Shown here piece after piece: positions 25,566-32,452 of a DNA stretch of 38,702 bases (positions within the stretch are counted from its first letter, which is position 1; every line of letters begins with the position of its first letter). The notes under the pieces were generated by a model, which was not told where the DNA came from, ran no database searches, and was given only the letters and a program-made list of their open reading frames with translations. Made by a program: the position numbers and the translations under genes. The DNA comes from Clostridium sp. (GTDB taxonomy: Bacteria; Bacillota; Clostridia; Clostridiales; Clostridiaceae), in assembly GCF_026168755.1 (NCBI RefSeq), contig NZ_JAPFDR010000028.1:1-38702 (forward strand), in the 5' to 3' direction.

Positions 25566-26616
25566 AGTTTTAAAAGAAGTTCCTATTTATATAGGAACTT
25601 CTGTCATACTATTAATTATACTTTTTTTATCTATAGGTTTTGCTGTTACCATGGGATCTGTAGATATTAGTATAAAGGAAGTTTATGAAGTTATATTATA
25701 TAAATTATTTAATATTGGGGATTTAACTATAGGAATAGGAGCCGTAGCAGATGTAGTTTGGCTAATAAGAATGCCGAGAATAGTATTAGCTATAGCAGTT
25801 GGAGCAGGATTATCAGTAGTTGGAATAGTAATGCAAGCAATAGTTAAAAATCCACTAGCTGATCCATATATATTAGGAGTTTCATCAGGTGCATCTTTAG
25901 GAGCAACACTTACAGTAGTATTAGGAATAGGAAGTGTATTTGGAAGTAATTCACTTGGTATAATGGGGTTTATTGGAGCTTTTGGAGTTTCTATATTAGT
26001 CTTAATGATATCTAATATAGGGGGAAGAAGTAACTCTATAAAGCTACTTTTGGCAGGAATGGCATTAAGCTCTGTTTGTAGTTCTTTTTCAAGTTTTTTA
26101 GTATATATATCAGATTATTCACAAAAGCTGAAAACTATAACTTTTTGGTTAATGGGCAGTTTAGCAGGAGCTAAATGGAGTGAAATAGTAATTATATTAC
26201 CAGTTATAATTTTAGGAACAATATTTTTTATTACCCAATATAGGACATTAAATTTAATGTTATTAGGGGATGAAGTATCAATTACATTAGGTACAGATTT
26301 GCATAAATTTAGAATTATATATCTAGTAATAACCTCACTTATGATAGGGTTATTGGTTTATGTATCAGGAATGATAGGGTTTGTTGGACTTATAATACCT
26401 CATATAGTTAGAATTATTTTTGGAACCGATCATAAAAAAATAATTCCAATAACAGCTTTGTTGGGATCAATAATTTTAATATGGGCAGATGTTATTTCTA
26501 GAGTTTTGATAAGGGGTACAGAAATACCTATTGGAATAGTTATATCAATAATAGGAGCACCGTTATTTGTATGGCTTATGATTAAAAAGAATTATGGATT
26601 TGGTGGTAATAAGTAA
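25555..26616 (+). CDS. btuC: Cobalamin ABC transporter permease (FecCD/BtuC family)
   Basis: A roughly 353-residue integral membrane protein with about ten helices. It has the family signatures PRIVLAIAVGAGLSVVGIVMQ, KNPLADPYILGVSSGASLGA and GFVGLIIPHIVR; the last contacts the ATPase. The frame is open from TTG 25534 with in-frame ATGs at 25540, 25549 and 25555. I prefer ATG 25555 because it starts just before the hydrophilic NKVLKEV lead-in to the first helix, but the exact start is uncertain. It overlaps the lipoprotein gene, and the ATPase gene starts on its stop codon, so three-gene translational coupling is expected. Confidence 0.88.
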   Translation: MKNKVLKEVPIYIGTSVILLIILFLSIGFAVTMGSVDISIKEVYEVILYKLFNIGDLTIGIGAVADVVWLIRMPRIVLAIAVGAGLSVVGIVMQAIVKNPLADPYILGVSSGASLGATLTVVLGIGSVFGSNSLGIMGFIGAFGVSILVLMISNIGGRSNSIKLLLAGMALSSVCSSFSSFLVYISDYSQKLKTITFWLMGSLAGAKWSEIVIILPVIILGTIFFITQYRTLNLMLLGDEVSITLGTDLHKFRIIYLVITSLMIGLLVYVSGMIGFVGLIIPHIVRIIFGTDHKKIIPITALLGSIILIWADVISRVLIRGTEIPIGIVISIIGAPLFVWLMIKKNYGFGGNK

Positions 26617-27371
26617 TGAATATAAAAGCTGAAAATATAAATATTACTTTAGAAAAAAATAATATATTAAAAGGTATAAATATAGAGGTAGATAATAAGG
26701 AAGTTGTAGGAATAATAGGACCTAATGGAAGTGGAAAATCAACTTTGCTGAAATGTATATATATGGTATTAAAGCCCAATGATGGAGCAATACTGTTAGA
26801 TAATGTAGATATAAAAGATATGACAGTAAAAGAAAGCTCAAAAAGATTGGCTGTATTATCTCAGCATAATAATTATAATTTTGATTTTACTGTTAAAGAT
26901 ATTGTTTTAATGGGAAGATCCCCTCATAAAAAGTTTATGGAAAGAGATAATAAAGAGGATTATGATATTGTAAATGAAGCTTTAAAAAAAGTTGATATGT
27001 TTGAGTTTAAGGATAGATCTTTTCAAAGTTTATCAGGTGGTGAACAACAAAGAGTAATACTTGCAAGAGCTTTAGCGCAACAGCCACAATGTTTAATATT
27101 GGATGAGCCAACAAATCACTTAGATATAAAATATCAATTACAACTTATGAGAATAGTTAAGGGGTTAGGTATTGAGGTTATTGCAGCAATTCATGATTTG
27201 AATATTGCAGCTATGTATTGTGATAAAATATATGTTTTGAAGGACGGAGAAATTATTAAGAATGGTAAGCCAAAGGATGTATTAACGCAGGAACTTATAA
27301 AAGATGTTTATGAAGTTGATTCAGAAGTTATTGTAAATGAAGAGAGGGTTCATATTTCTTATATCTGTTAG
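26616..27371 (+). CDS. btuD: Cobalamin ABC transporter ATP-binding protein
   Basis: A 251-residue ABC ATPase. Walker A is GPNGSGKST (about 36-44), the Q-loop lies in AVLSQHN, the signature is LSGGEQQR, Walker B is CLILDEP, followed by TNHLD and the switch histidine in AAIHDLN. It belongs to the FepC/BtuD group and drives import through the permease encoded just upstream. Its ATG overlaps the permease stop by one base (TAATG). Control is by the riboswitch at the head of the operon. No clear terminator follows in the 138 bases before the next gene. Confidence 0.9.
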   Translation: MNIKAENINITLEKNNILKGINIEVDNKEVVGIIGPNGSGKSTLLKCIYMVLKPNDGAILLDNVDIKDMTVKESSKRLAVLSQHNNYNFDFTVKDIVLMGRSPHKKFMERDNKEDYDIVNEALKKVDMFEFKDRSFQSLSGGEQQRVILARALAQQPQCLILDEPTNHLDIKYQLQLMRIVKGLGIEVIAAIHDLNIAAMYCDKIYVLKDGEIIKNGKPKDVLTQELIKDVYEVDSEVIVNEERVHISYIC

Positions 27372-27510
27372 ATGAAGGGGATTTTCTATAGTTAAAATTT
27401 ATATAATGTATAGCAAATATGAAAGGGTATTAGTAAGTAAAATTATTTATAAAGTAATGAATGTAGTATATAATATAAATAATTAAGTAGAGTTAAAGGG
27501 TGGTAATTTT

Positions 27511-27945
27511 ATGTTTCTAGATAGATCTATTGAAGATGCTAAGAGTAAAGATGAAATTTTAGATATTATTAATAGTTTTGATTTTAAAAATATTTTTTTT
27601 AGGAGAGATATTAAAAATATAATTATATTTGGAAGTTTGTATAATGGAAACTTTACAGTAGAATCAGATGTAGATATAGCTATAATAAGAAAAAATAAAC
27701 TAAGCTTTACAGAAGAACTAGAAATAACTACTGAATTAGAAGATATACTAGGAAGAAGTGTAGATATAATAGATATAAATGATGATAATATTAATAATGT
27801 TATTAAATTTGATGCATTAAATAGTAAACTTATAATAAATAATGATGAATTACTAGAAGAATCAAGAATTTATTATGATAGACTTTATAAAGAAAATGAA
27901 GAGTTTTGGTATTTTTTAGACAAGGCGGTATTAGGCGATGAATAA
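27511..27945 (+). CDS. MNT-type nucleotidyltransferase domain protein (orphan)
   Basis: A 144-residue protein. The core (about 37-95) has the minimal nucleotidyltransferase pattern: IIIFGSLYNGNFTVESDVDIAI provides the GS motif and the metal-binding D-x-D, and a third acidic site follows near VDIIDIND. In HEPN/MNT toxin-antitoxin modules such an enzyme (MntA) AMPylates and silences a HepT RNase. Here no HEPN gene adjoins it; the C-terminal segment (about 110-144) is acidic and helical and too short for a full HEPN domain. It may be an orphan antitoxin or a different nucleotidyltransferase. SD AAAGGGTGG precedes the ATG. Confidence 0.7.
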   Translation: MFLDRSIEDAKSKDEILDIINSFDFKNIFFRRDIKNIIIFGSLYNGNFTVESDVDIAIIRKNKLSFTEELEITTELEDILGRSVDIIDINDDNINNVIKFDALNSKLIINNDELLEESRIYYDRLYKENEEFWYFLDKAVLGDE

Positions 27946-27969
27946 GGAAAGATTAAATAGCTAAATAAT

Positions 27970-28014
27970 AAGCTATATCTAAAATCAAATTTTAAATTTA
28001 GATATAGCTTGTTT
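27970..28014. terminator. Bidirectional terminator
   Basis: AAGCTATATCTAAA (27970-27983) pairs perfectly with TTTAGATATAGCTT (27997-28010), followed by GTTTT. It lies between convergent genes. Confidence 0.8.
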
Positions 28015-28020
28015 TATATT

Positions 28021-28686
28021 TTATTCAAAAGGTCTAACTCTTAATGTTATTCCTAAATCATCACATACTTTTTGACTTGCTTCAATGGCATCTTTACCAA
28101 TACAATCTACAACGGTGAATACAACATTAGGAATATAAGACTTACATGATACAGCAAATTTCTTCATAGCATTATAAGATTCAATTCCAAACTTGTTTTT
28201 AGTTATTTTATAAAACTCTTCAGCTGTTGGTGCATTAAGGCTTATAGAAATTGTATCAATTAAACCATTTAGTAGAGGAGATATCTCCCTTTTATTAATT
28301 AAATCCCCTAAGCCATTAGTATTAATTCTAATTGGAATTTTTGAGTTTCTTTCTTTTATATATTTAGAAACTTCAATTATGGCATCTAATCTTTCAGTTG
28401 GTTCTCCAAATCCGCAGAATATAATTTCATCATAAAGATTAATATCTATAGATTCAAACTCACTAATTACTTCATTAACTGTTGGTTCTCTTTCTAACCA
28501 TAGGCTATTGGATTCAAGCATTTTTTTAGTTTGTCTCAAACAAAATACACATGCACATGCACATGGACAACGATTAGTCAAATTTACATATATATTTTTC
28601 TTTATACCCTTAGATTCCATTTCTTTAATTGTTATATTTTTTAAATTTATAAAATTCCCCTTATCACTAGTATATAAAATAACCAT
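28021..28686 (-). CDS. Radical SAM protein, TatD-associated type
   Basis: A 221-residue radical SAM enzyme. The iron-sulfur motif follows NLTNRC and reads C40-P-C42-A-C44-A-C46-V-F-C49; the canonical CxxxCxxC spacing is met by C42, C46 and C49. FCGFGEPTE is the SAM-binding GGEP-like motif, and INTNGLGDL and SISLNAPTAEEF follow. The sequence best fits the small family usually linked to tatD, whose function is unknown, though no tatD is present here. The first extra Cys-Ala unit comes from a tandem hexamer. It starts 20 bases behind the pyridoxamine kinase gene, so the two probably form an operon; the SD is AAGGATGGGG. Confidence 0.8.
   Translation of the reverse strand: MVILYTSDKGNFINLKNITIKEMESKGIKKNIYVNLTNRCPCACACVFCLRQTKKMLESNSLWLEREPTVNEVISEFESIDINLYDEIIFCGFGEPTERLDAIIEVSKYIKERNSKIPIRINTNGLGDLINKREISPLLNGLIDTISISLNAPTAEEFYKITKNKFGIESYNAMKKFAVSCKSYIPNVVFTVVDCIGKDAIEASQKVCDDLGITLRVRPFE
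28548..28565 (-). repeat. Tandem hexamer (CACATG)x3 in the radical SAM cluster motif
   Basis: Three exact CACATG units (CATGTG on the coding strand) encode alternating Cys and Ala inside the iron-sulfur cluster loop. The unit length is a multiple of three, so gain or loss of a unit keeps the frame and changes the number of Cys-Ala pairs. Confidence 0.85.
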
Positions 28687-28705
28687 ATTACCCCATCCTT
28701 TTATA

Positions 28706-29536
28706 TTATTTTAATTCAGTTAAGAATTCCTCAAAACAAACGCCATAGCTACCAGGTAAATTCAAATTAGTAGTAAATTTTAATGATTTACTAATGAAAT
28801 CTGTTGCTTTTTTTACTGAATCTGCAAAATCTTCGCCTTTAACAAGACTAGCAGATACAATAGAAGAGAAAACATCACCAGTTCCAGAACGATCTTCTCC
28901 AATTTTTTTAACTTGTATAACTTTATAAGGTTTATTACTTTCAAAAATAAAATTTTCTATAGCATCTTGTCTTTGTAAGCCAGTAATTACTATTTTGCTT
29001 GGACCCTGAAGAGATAATCTTTCACATAATAAATATAATTCTTCATGTGTTGGAGTATCAGAAGGGTAAGATAAATCTAATAATCTACAAACTTCAGTAA
29101 GGTTAGGTGTTAATACATCTGCATATTTAATTAAATTTTGCATTTCTTTACACATTTCATCTGTGTAAGTAGAATAAAGCTTTCCATAGTCACCCATGAC
29201 TGGATCTATTAAAACTATATTATTTTCAGTTTTAAATTTTTCTAAAAATTCTACTACTATTTTAATTTGTTCTTTAGAACCTAAAAAACCTGTACATATT
29301 CCATCAAAGTTTAATCCAAGGATTTCCCAATTATTTATATATTCTTTCATTTTAGGCGTATAATCTTCAAAAAAGAAATTATTAAATCCAGTATGGTTTG
29401 AAAGTATAGCTGTTGGTATAAAACAACATTGAACTTTAAGTGCTGAAATAATAGGTAATGAAACGGCTATGGAGCATCTACCGAACCCTGTTATATCATT
29501 TATAAGAGCTATTTTTTTCTGATTAAATCCCATCAT
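28706..29536 (-). CDS. Pyridoxamine/pyridoxal kinase
   Basis: About 276 residues of the ribokinase-like (PfkB) superfamily, PdxK/PdxY-type: vitamin B6 salvage by ATP-dependent phosphorylation in the cytoplasm. NDITGFGRCS near the N-terminus, LIDPVMGDYGKLY, and the anion-hole and catalytic aspartate motif RSGTGDVFSS near the C-terminus identify it. The start is set at ATG 29536-29534, about 9 bases after GGAT. The GTG at 29545 is in frame but nearly abuts that SD. It heads a two-gene minus-strand unit with the radical SAM gene. Confidence 0.88.
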   Translation of the reverse strand: MMGFNQKKIALINDITGFGRCSIAVSLPIISALKVQCCFIPTAILSNHTGFNNFFFEDYTPKMKEYINNWEILGLNFDGICTGFLGSKEQIKIVVEFLEKFKTENNIVLIDPVMGDYGKLYSTYTDEMCKEMQNLIKYADVLTPNLTEVCRLLDLSYPSDTPTHEELYLLCERLSLQGPSKIVITGLQRQDAIENFIFESNKPYKVIQVKKIGEDRSGTGDVFSSIVSASLVKGEDFADSVKKATDFISKSLKFTTNLNLPGSYGVCFEEFLTELK

Positions 29537-29783
29537 TCTTTTCACATCCTTTAAATACTAATTATAAAAGAAGAATTTTGGAAAAGCAATTTTAGAAGAT
29601 TTGTAACGATACAATATTTGAGTTGTAAATATATAAAAGAACTTAATGGTAAAATTAAACTTAATTATGCGGAGATATACAAATAATTATAACAATTTGA
29701 AAATTATGGTACAATGAAATATATAATTTATGAGATAATTGTTATAGTAAAAAATTAAATGGATAATAAATAGGAGATAACTT

Positions 29784-30352
29784 ATGAAATTAGCAGTAAA
29801 TGCTTACAGTGCAGAGGAATTAGTGCATCGACCTTTTTATTGTGCAATTGTAGATGAAGCTGATTCAATACTAATAGATGAAGCAAGAATTTACTTAGTT
29901 GTGGAAAGCTTTATGATAATAAGAATTTTAATTTATTAAGGTTATTAAATAGCACCTTATATGCAGAAGTGATGCTTAAAAGGGATATAGATTATATTGT
30001 AAAAAATGAGAATATTGAAATGATCGATGAATTTACAGGGCGTATTTCAAGGAATAGGCATTGGGCTGATGGAATTCAGGCAGCTTTAGAAGTTAAAGAG
30101 AATTTAGAGGTTCAATGTACAAGTAAAATCCTATCACAAATAACTTTACAGCATTTTGTTAAATGGACAGCCAATTCTTATAGGTACAAGTAATGTTAAA
30201 GAATCAACTTATCTAGCTAAAAAACTAATAGATGTAGGAATAAGATGTCAGGTGTTGAATGCTGTAAATGATGAACTAGAAGCTAAAGTTATAGAAAAAG
30301 CAGGTGTATTAGGAGCAGTAACTAGAGTTTTCAATAAGGGCTTATTTATATA
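29784..30352 (+). pseudogene. SecA-like preprotein translocase remnant
   Basis: SD TAGGAG and ATG 29784 open a 51-codon frame ending at 29939 with [20 protein letters not shown], the SecA DEAD-box region. In another frame (from about 29933) comes RDIDYIVKNENIEMIDEFTGR, then RHWADGIQAALEVKE, both SecA nucleotide-binding-fold segments. A third frame (30156-30352) gives NGQPILIGTSNVKES, CQVLNAVNDELEA and AGVLGAVTRV, which belong to nucleotide-binding fold 2. The order is that of SecA, but the N-terminus, much of the middle and the entire C-terminal half are lost, with at least two frameshifts. The 5' signals are intact. It resembles housekeeping SecA or an accessory SecA2; which one is unclear. 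Confidence 0.82.
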
Positions 30353-30432
30353 AGATATCTAGAAAAAATATTGTATAGATAGTATTTAGTTCAATTAATT
30401 AGATAAGTTGGAATTTATGGAGGAGATAAGAA

Positions 30433-30897
30433 ATGATTATTAGAAGGTATGAAATATCAGATTGCAAGTATGTAGCAGAATTATTTTATAACACAGTACA
30501 TTTCATTAACTCAAAGGATTATACAGAAGAACAATTAAATGTATGGGCAACGGGGAGTATAGATTTAGAGCAGTGGAACCAATCTTTGATGTCAAATTTT
30601 TCACTTGTTGCAGTTGAAGATGAACTTATAGTTGGTTTTGGTGATATAGATAGAACAGGATATCTAGATAGGCTATATGTTCATAAGGACTATCAAAATA
30701 AAGGAATTGCTACTGAAATTTGTGATAAGTTGGAATGCATTTTGAATGTAGATAAAATAATTACTCATGCTTCAATTACAGCAAGACCATTTTTTGAGAA
30801 AAGAGGATATAAAGTTATTAAGAAACAGAGTGTAGAAAGAAGTGGGGTTTTGTTACAAAATTATGTTATGGAGAAACAAATAAGTTGGAAAAGTTAA
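30433..30897 (+). CDS. GNAT-family N-acetyltransferase
   Basis: A 154-residue acetyltransferase. The core LDRLYVHKDYQNKGIATEICDKLE (about 77-100) holds the acetyl-CoA pyrophosphate loop QNKGIA. ARPFFEKRGYKV near residue 120 is the usual beta-6/beta-7 region. The N-terminal IRRYEISDCKYVAELFYNTV fits YafP-like members. The substrate is unknown. SD GGAGG precedes the ATG by about 8 bases. It follows the secA-like remnant on the same strand. Confidence 0.85.
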   Translation: MIIRRYEISDCKYVAELFYNTVHFINSKDYTEEQLNVWATGSIDLEQWNQSLMSNFSLVAVEDELIVGFGDIDRTGYLDRLYVHKDYQNKGIATEICDKLECILNVDKIITHASITARPFFEKRGYKVIKKQSVERSGVLLQNYVMEKQISWKS

Positions 30898-31096
30898 TAT
30901 AAAATTGGTTGTTGTACCAAAGATATGTAAATAATAATTTAGAGTGGTAAACTTAAAATTTATGGTTCATATTATTAGGAAATTATATATGAGCTATGAA
31001 TAAATAACTTATATTTATATAGAGTTCAACATATATATTTATTTGTAATATTAAATTAATAGGGGAGATGATTAAAATAAAAAAATAAATTTTCTA

Positions 31097-32029
31097 TTGA
31101 TACTGATAAGTGTATTTTTATTATGTAGTTGTAATGATAACAATATAGAAAAAAGTGAAAATAATGGTGTAAGCGATAAGACTATTAAAGAAGAAAGTCT
31201 GGAGGAAAAGTTTACAGTTGGAGAAGTAGTTGAATATTTATGTTCAGAAGAAATCGAAGATAGAGAATATAATAAAGAAGGAAATCAAAAGGCAGCTGAA
31301 TATATTGATGAGTTGTATAAAGAATTAGATTTAGAATTTGTTTTTGGTAAATCGTATTTAGATAATTTTTTATATTATGATATAAATCTTAGTAATGTTG
31401 TTGGTAAGATTAGTGGAAAGGATAATAGTACTGCTATTATTTTAACAGCTCACTTTGATGCTTGGTTTAATGGAGCTGTTGATAATGCATCAGGTGTTTC
31501 TACTGTTCTTGAAATAGCTAAATTATTAAAAGATACATCGAAAAAAGAATCTCTTAATTATGATGTTATTTTCCTAATGACTAATGGAGAAATGGCTCTT
31601 TTTTCAGGTAGTAGAAAGTTTGTAACAAAGCTTGAACAGCTACAATATAAAAGTGTTTTTAATATAAATATTGACTGTGTTGGAATGAAAGATTCATATA
31701 ATTCTAATCCTTTAGGTTTAAAAAATTTAAGTAGAATTAGTGAGTCACAAATATTATATTCAGGGATTAAAGAGATTTTTAATGATAATAATATAGATTT
31801 TGTTGATGATTATCCTACTGAAAAAGCTAAAATGGCTTTTGAGCAAAATATGGGAGTAAGTGATTATTTTGCATTTGAGGAAAATGGTTATGCAAATATT
31901 CATATATGTCAACAGGGTATTTCAGAGTTTATTTTAAATGAAAAAGATACTCCAGAATTAATAGATTATGAAAAAATAGAGAAGCTCGCCGATGTATTAT
32001 CCCGTTATATAAAAAATGTAACATTATAA
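31097..32029 (+). CDS. M28-like peptidase lipoprotein, start codon apparently lost
   Basis: The open frame begins with a lipoprotein signal core (LISVFLLCSC) and an M28-like domain: TAHFDAWFNGAVDNASG holds the first His and the bridging Asp. TNGEMALFSGS has Met where the second Glu, a zinc ligand, is expected, and no His is seen in the final ligand region near DTPELIDYEKI. So at least two ligands look lost and catalysis is doubtful. The only in-frame start is TTG 31097 without SD. A good SD (GGGGAG, 31062-31067) lies further up. Inserting one G at 31079 would create ATG and a perfect signal peptide beginning MKKINFLLILISVF. It is probably a decaying gene, or the site holds a sequencing error. 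Confidence 0.65.
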   Translation: MILISVFLLCSCNDNNIEKSENNGVSDKTIKEESLEEKFTVGEVVEYLCSEEIEDREYNKEGNQKAAEYIDELYKELDLEFVFGKSYLDNFLYYDINLSNVVGKISGKDNSTAIILTAHFDAWFNGAVDNASGVSTVLEIAKLLKDTSKKESLNYDVIFLMTNGEMALFSGSRKFVTKLEQLQYKSVFNINIDCVGMKDSYNSNPLGLKNLSRISESQILYSGIKEIFNDNNIDFVDDYPTEKAKMAFEQNMGVSDYFAFEENGYANIHICQQGISEFILNEKDTPELIDYEKIEKLADVLSRYIKNVTL

Positions 32030-32107
32030 TGTATTAAATTTTACTACTTAAGTCTAATATGTTATATTTGATTCAAAATAAAATAAGTTAGAAAGGAGAT
32101 AGGTGTG

Positions 32108-32311
32108 ATGGAGGTTAATAAAAGTATTTGCCCTATTTGTGGAAAAACTAATAACTGTGCCTATGAAAAAGGATTATCACATGGAAGCTGTTGGTGTGAG
32201 AAAATTGAAGTTCCTAAAGAATTAAGAGATCAAATACCAGAAAATTTACGAGGAAAAGCTTGTATTTGTAAAGAATGTGTAATGAGTTATAAAAGAAGAA
32301 GCAATAAATAA
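32108..32311 (+). CDS. Cysteine-rich CWC-family protein
   Basis: A 67-residue protein with a probable zinc-binding layout: CPICGKTNNC near the N-terminus, SCWC in the middle (the CWC signature) and ACICKEC near the end, then a basic tail. The family is small, widespread and without known function. ATG 32108 lies 8 bases after AGGAGA; the GTG three bases upstream is less well placed. It stands alone before a terminator. Confidence 0.8.
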   Translation: MEVNKSICPICGKTNNCAYEKGLSHGSCWCEKIEVPKELRDQIPENLRGKACICKECVMSYKRRSNK

Positions 32312-32336
32312 AAAGAGAATATTTAAAATAAAGTGT

Positions 32337-32384
32337 ATCCTATAGGGTAGACATGATAAAAAAGTTTACTCTATAGGATTTTTC
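32337..32384 (+). terminator. Intrinsic terminator after the CWC gene
   Basis: ATCCTATAG with GTA-AC at 32337-32352 pairs with GTTTACTCTATAGGAT (about 32364-32379), followed by TTTTTC. Confidence 0.75.
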
Positions 32385-32452
32385 TATTTATTTTAGATAT
32401 AAAAATTGTTTTTTATAAATTTACATTATTCTTATATGATAATTAATATATA

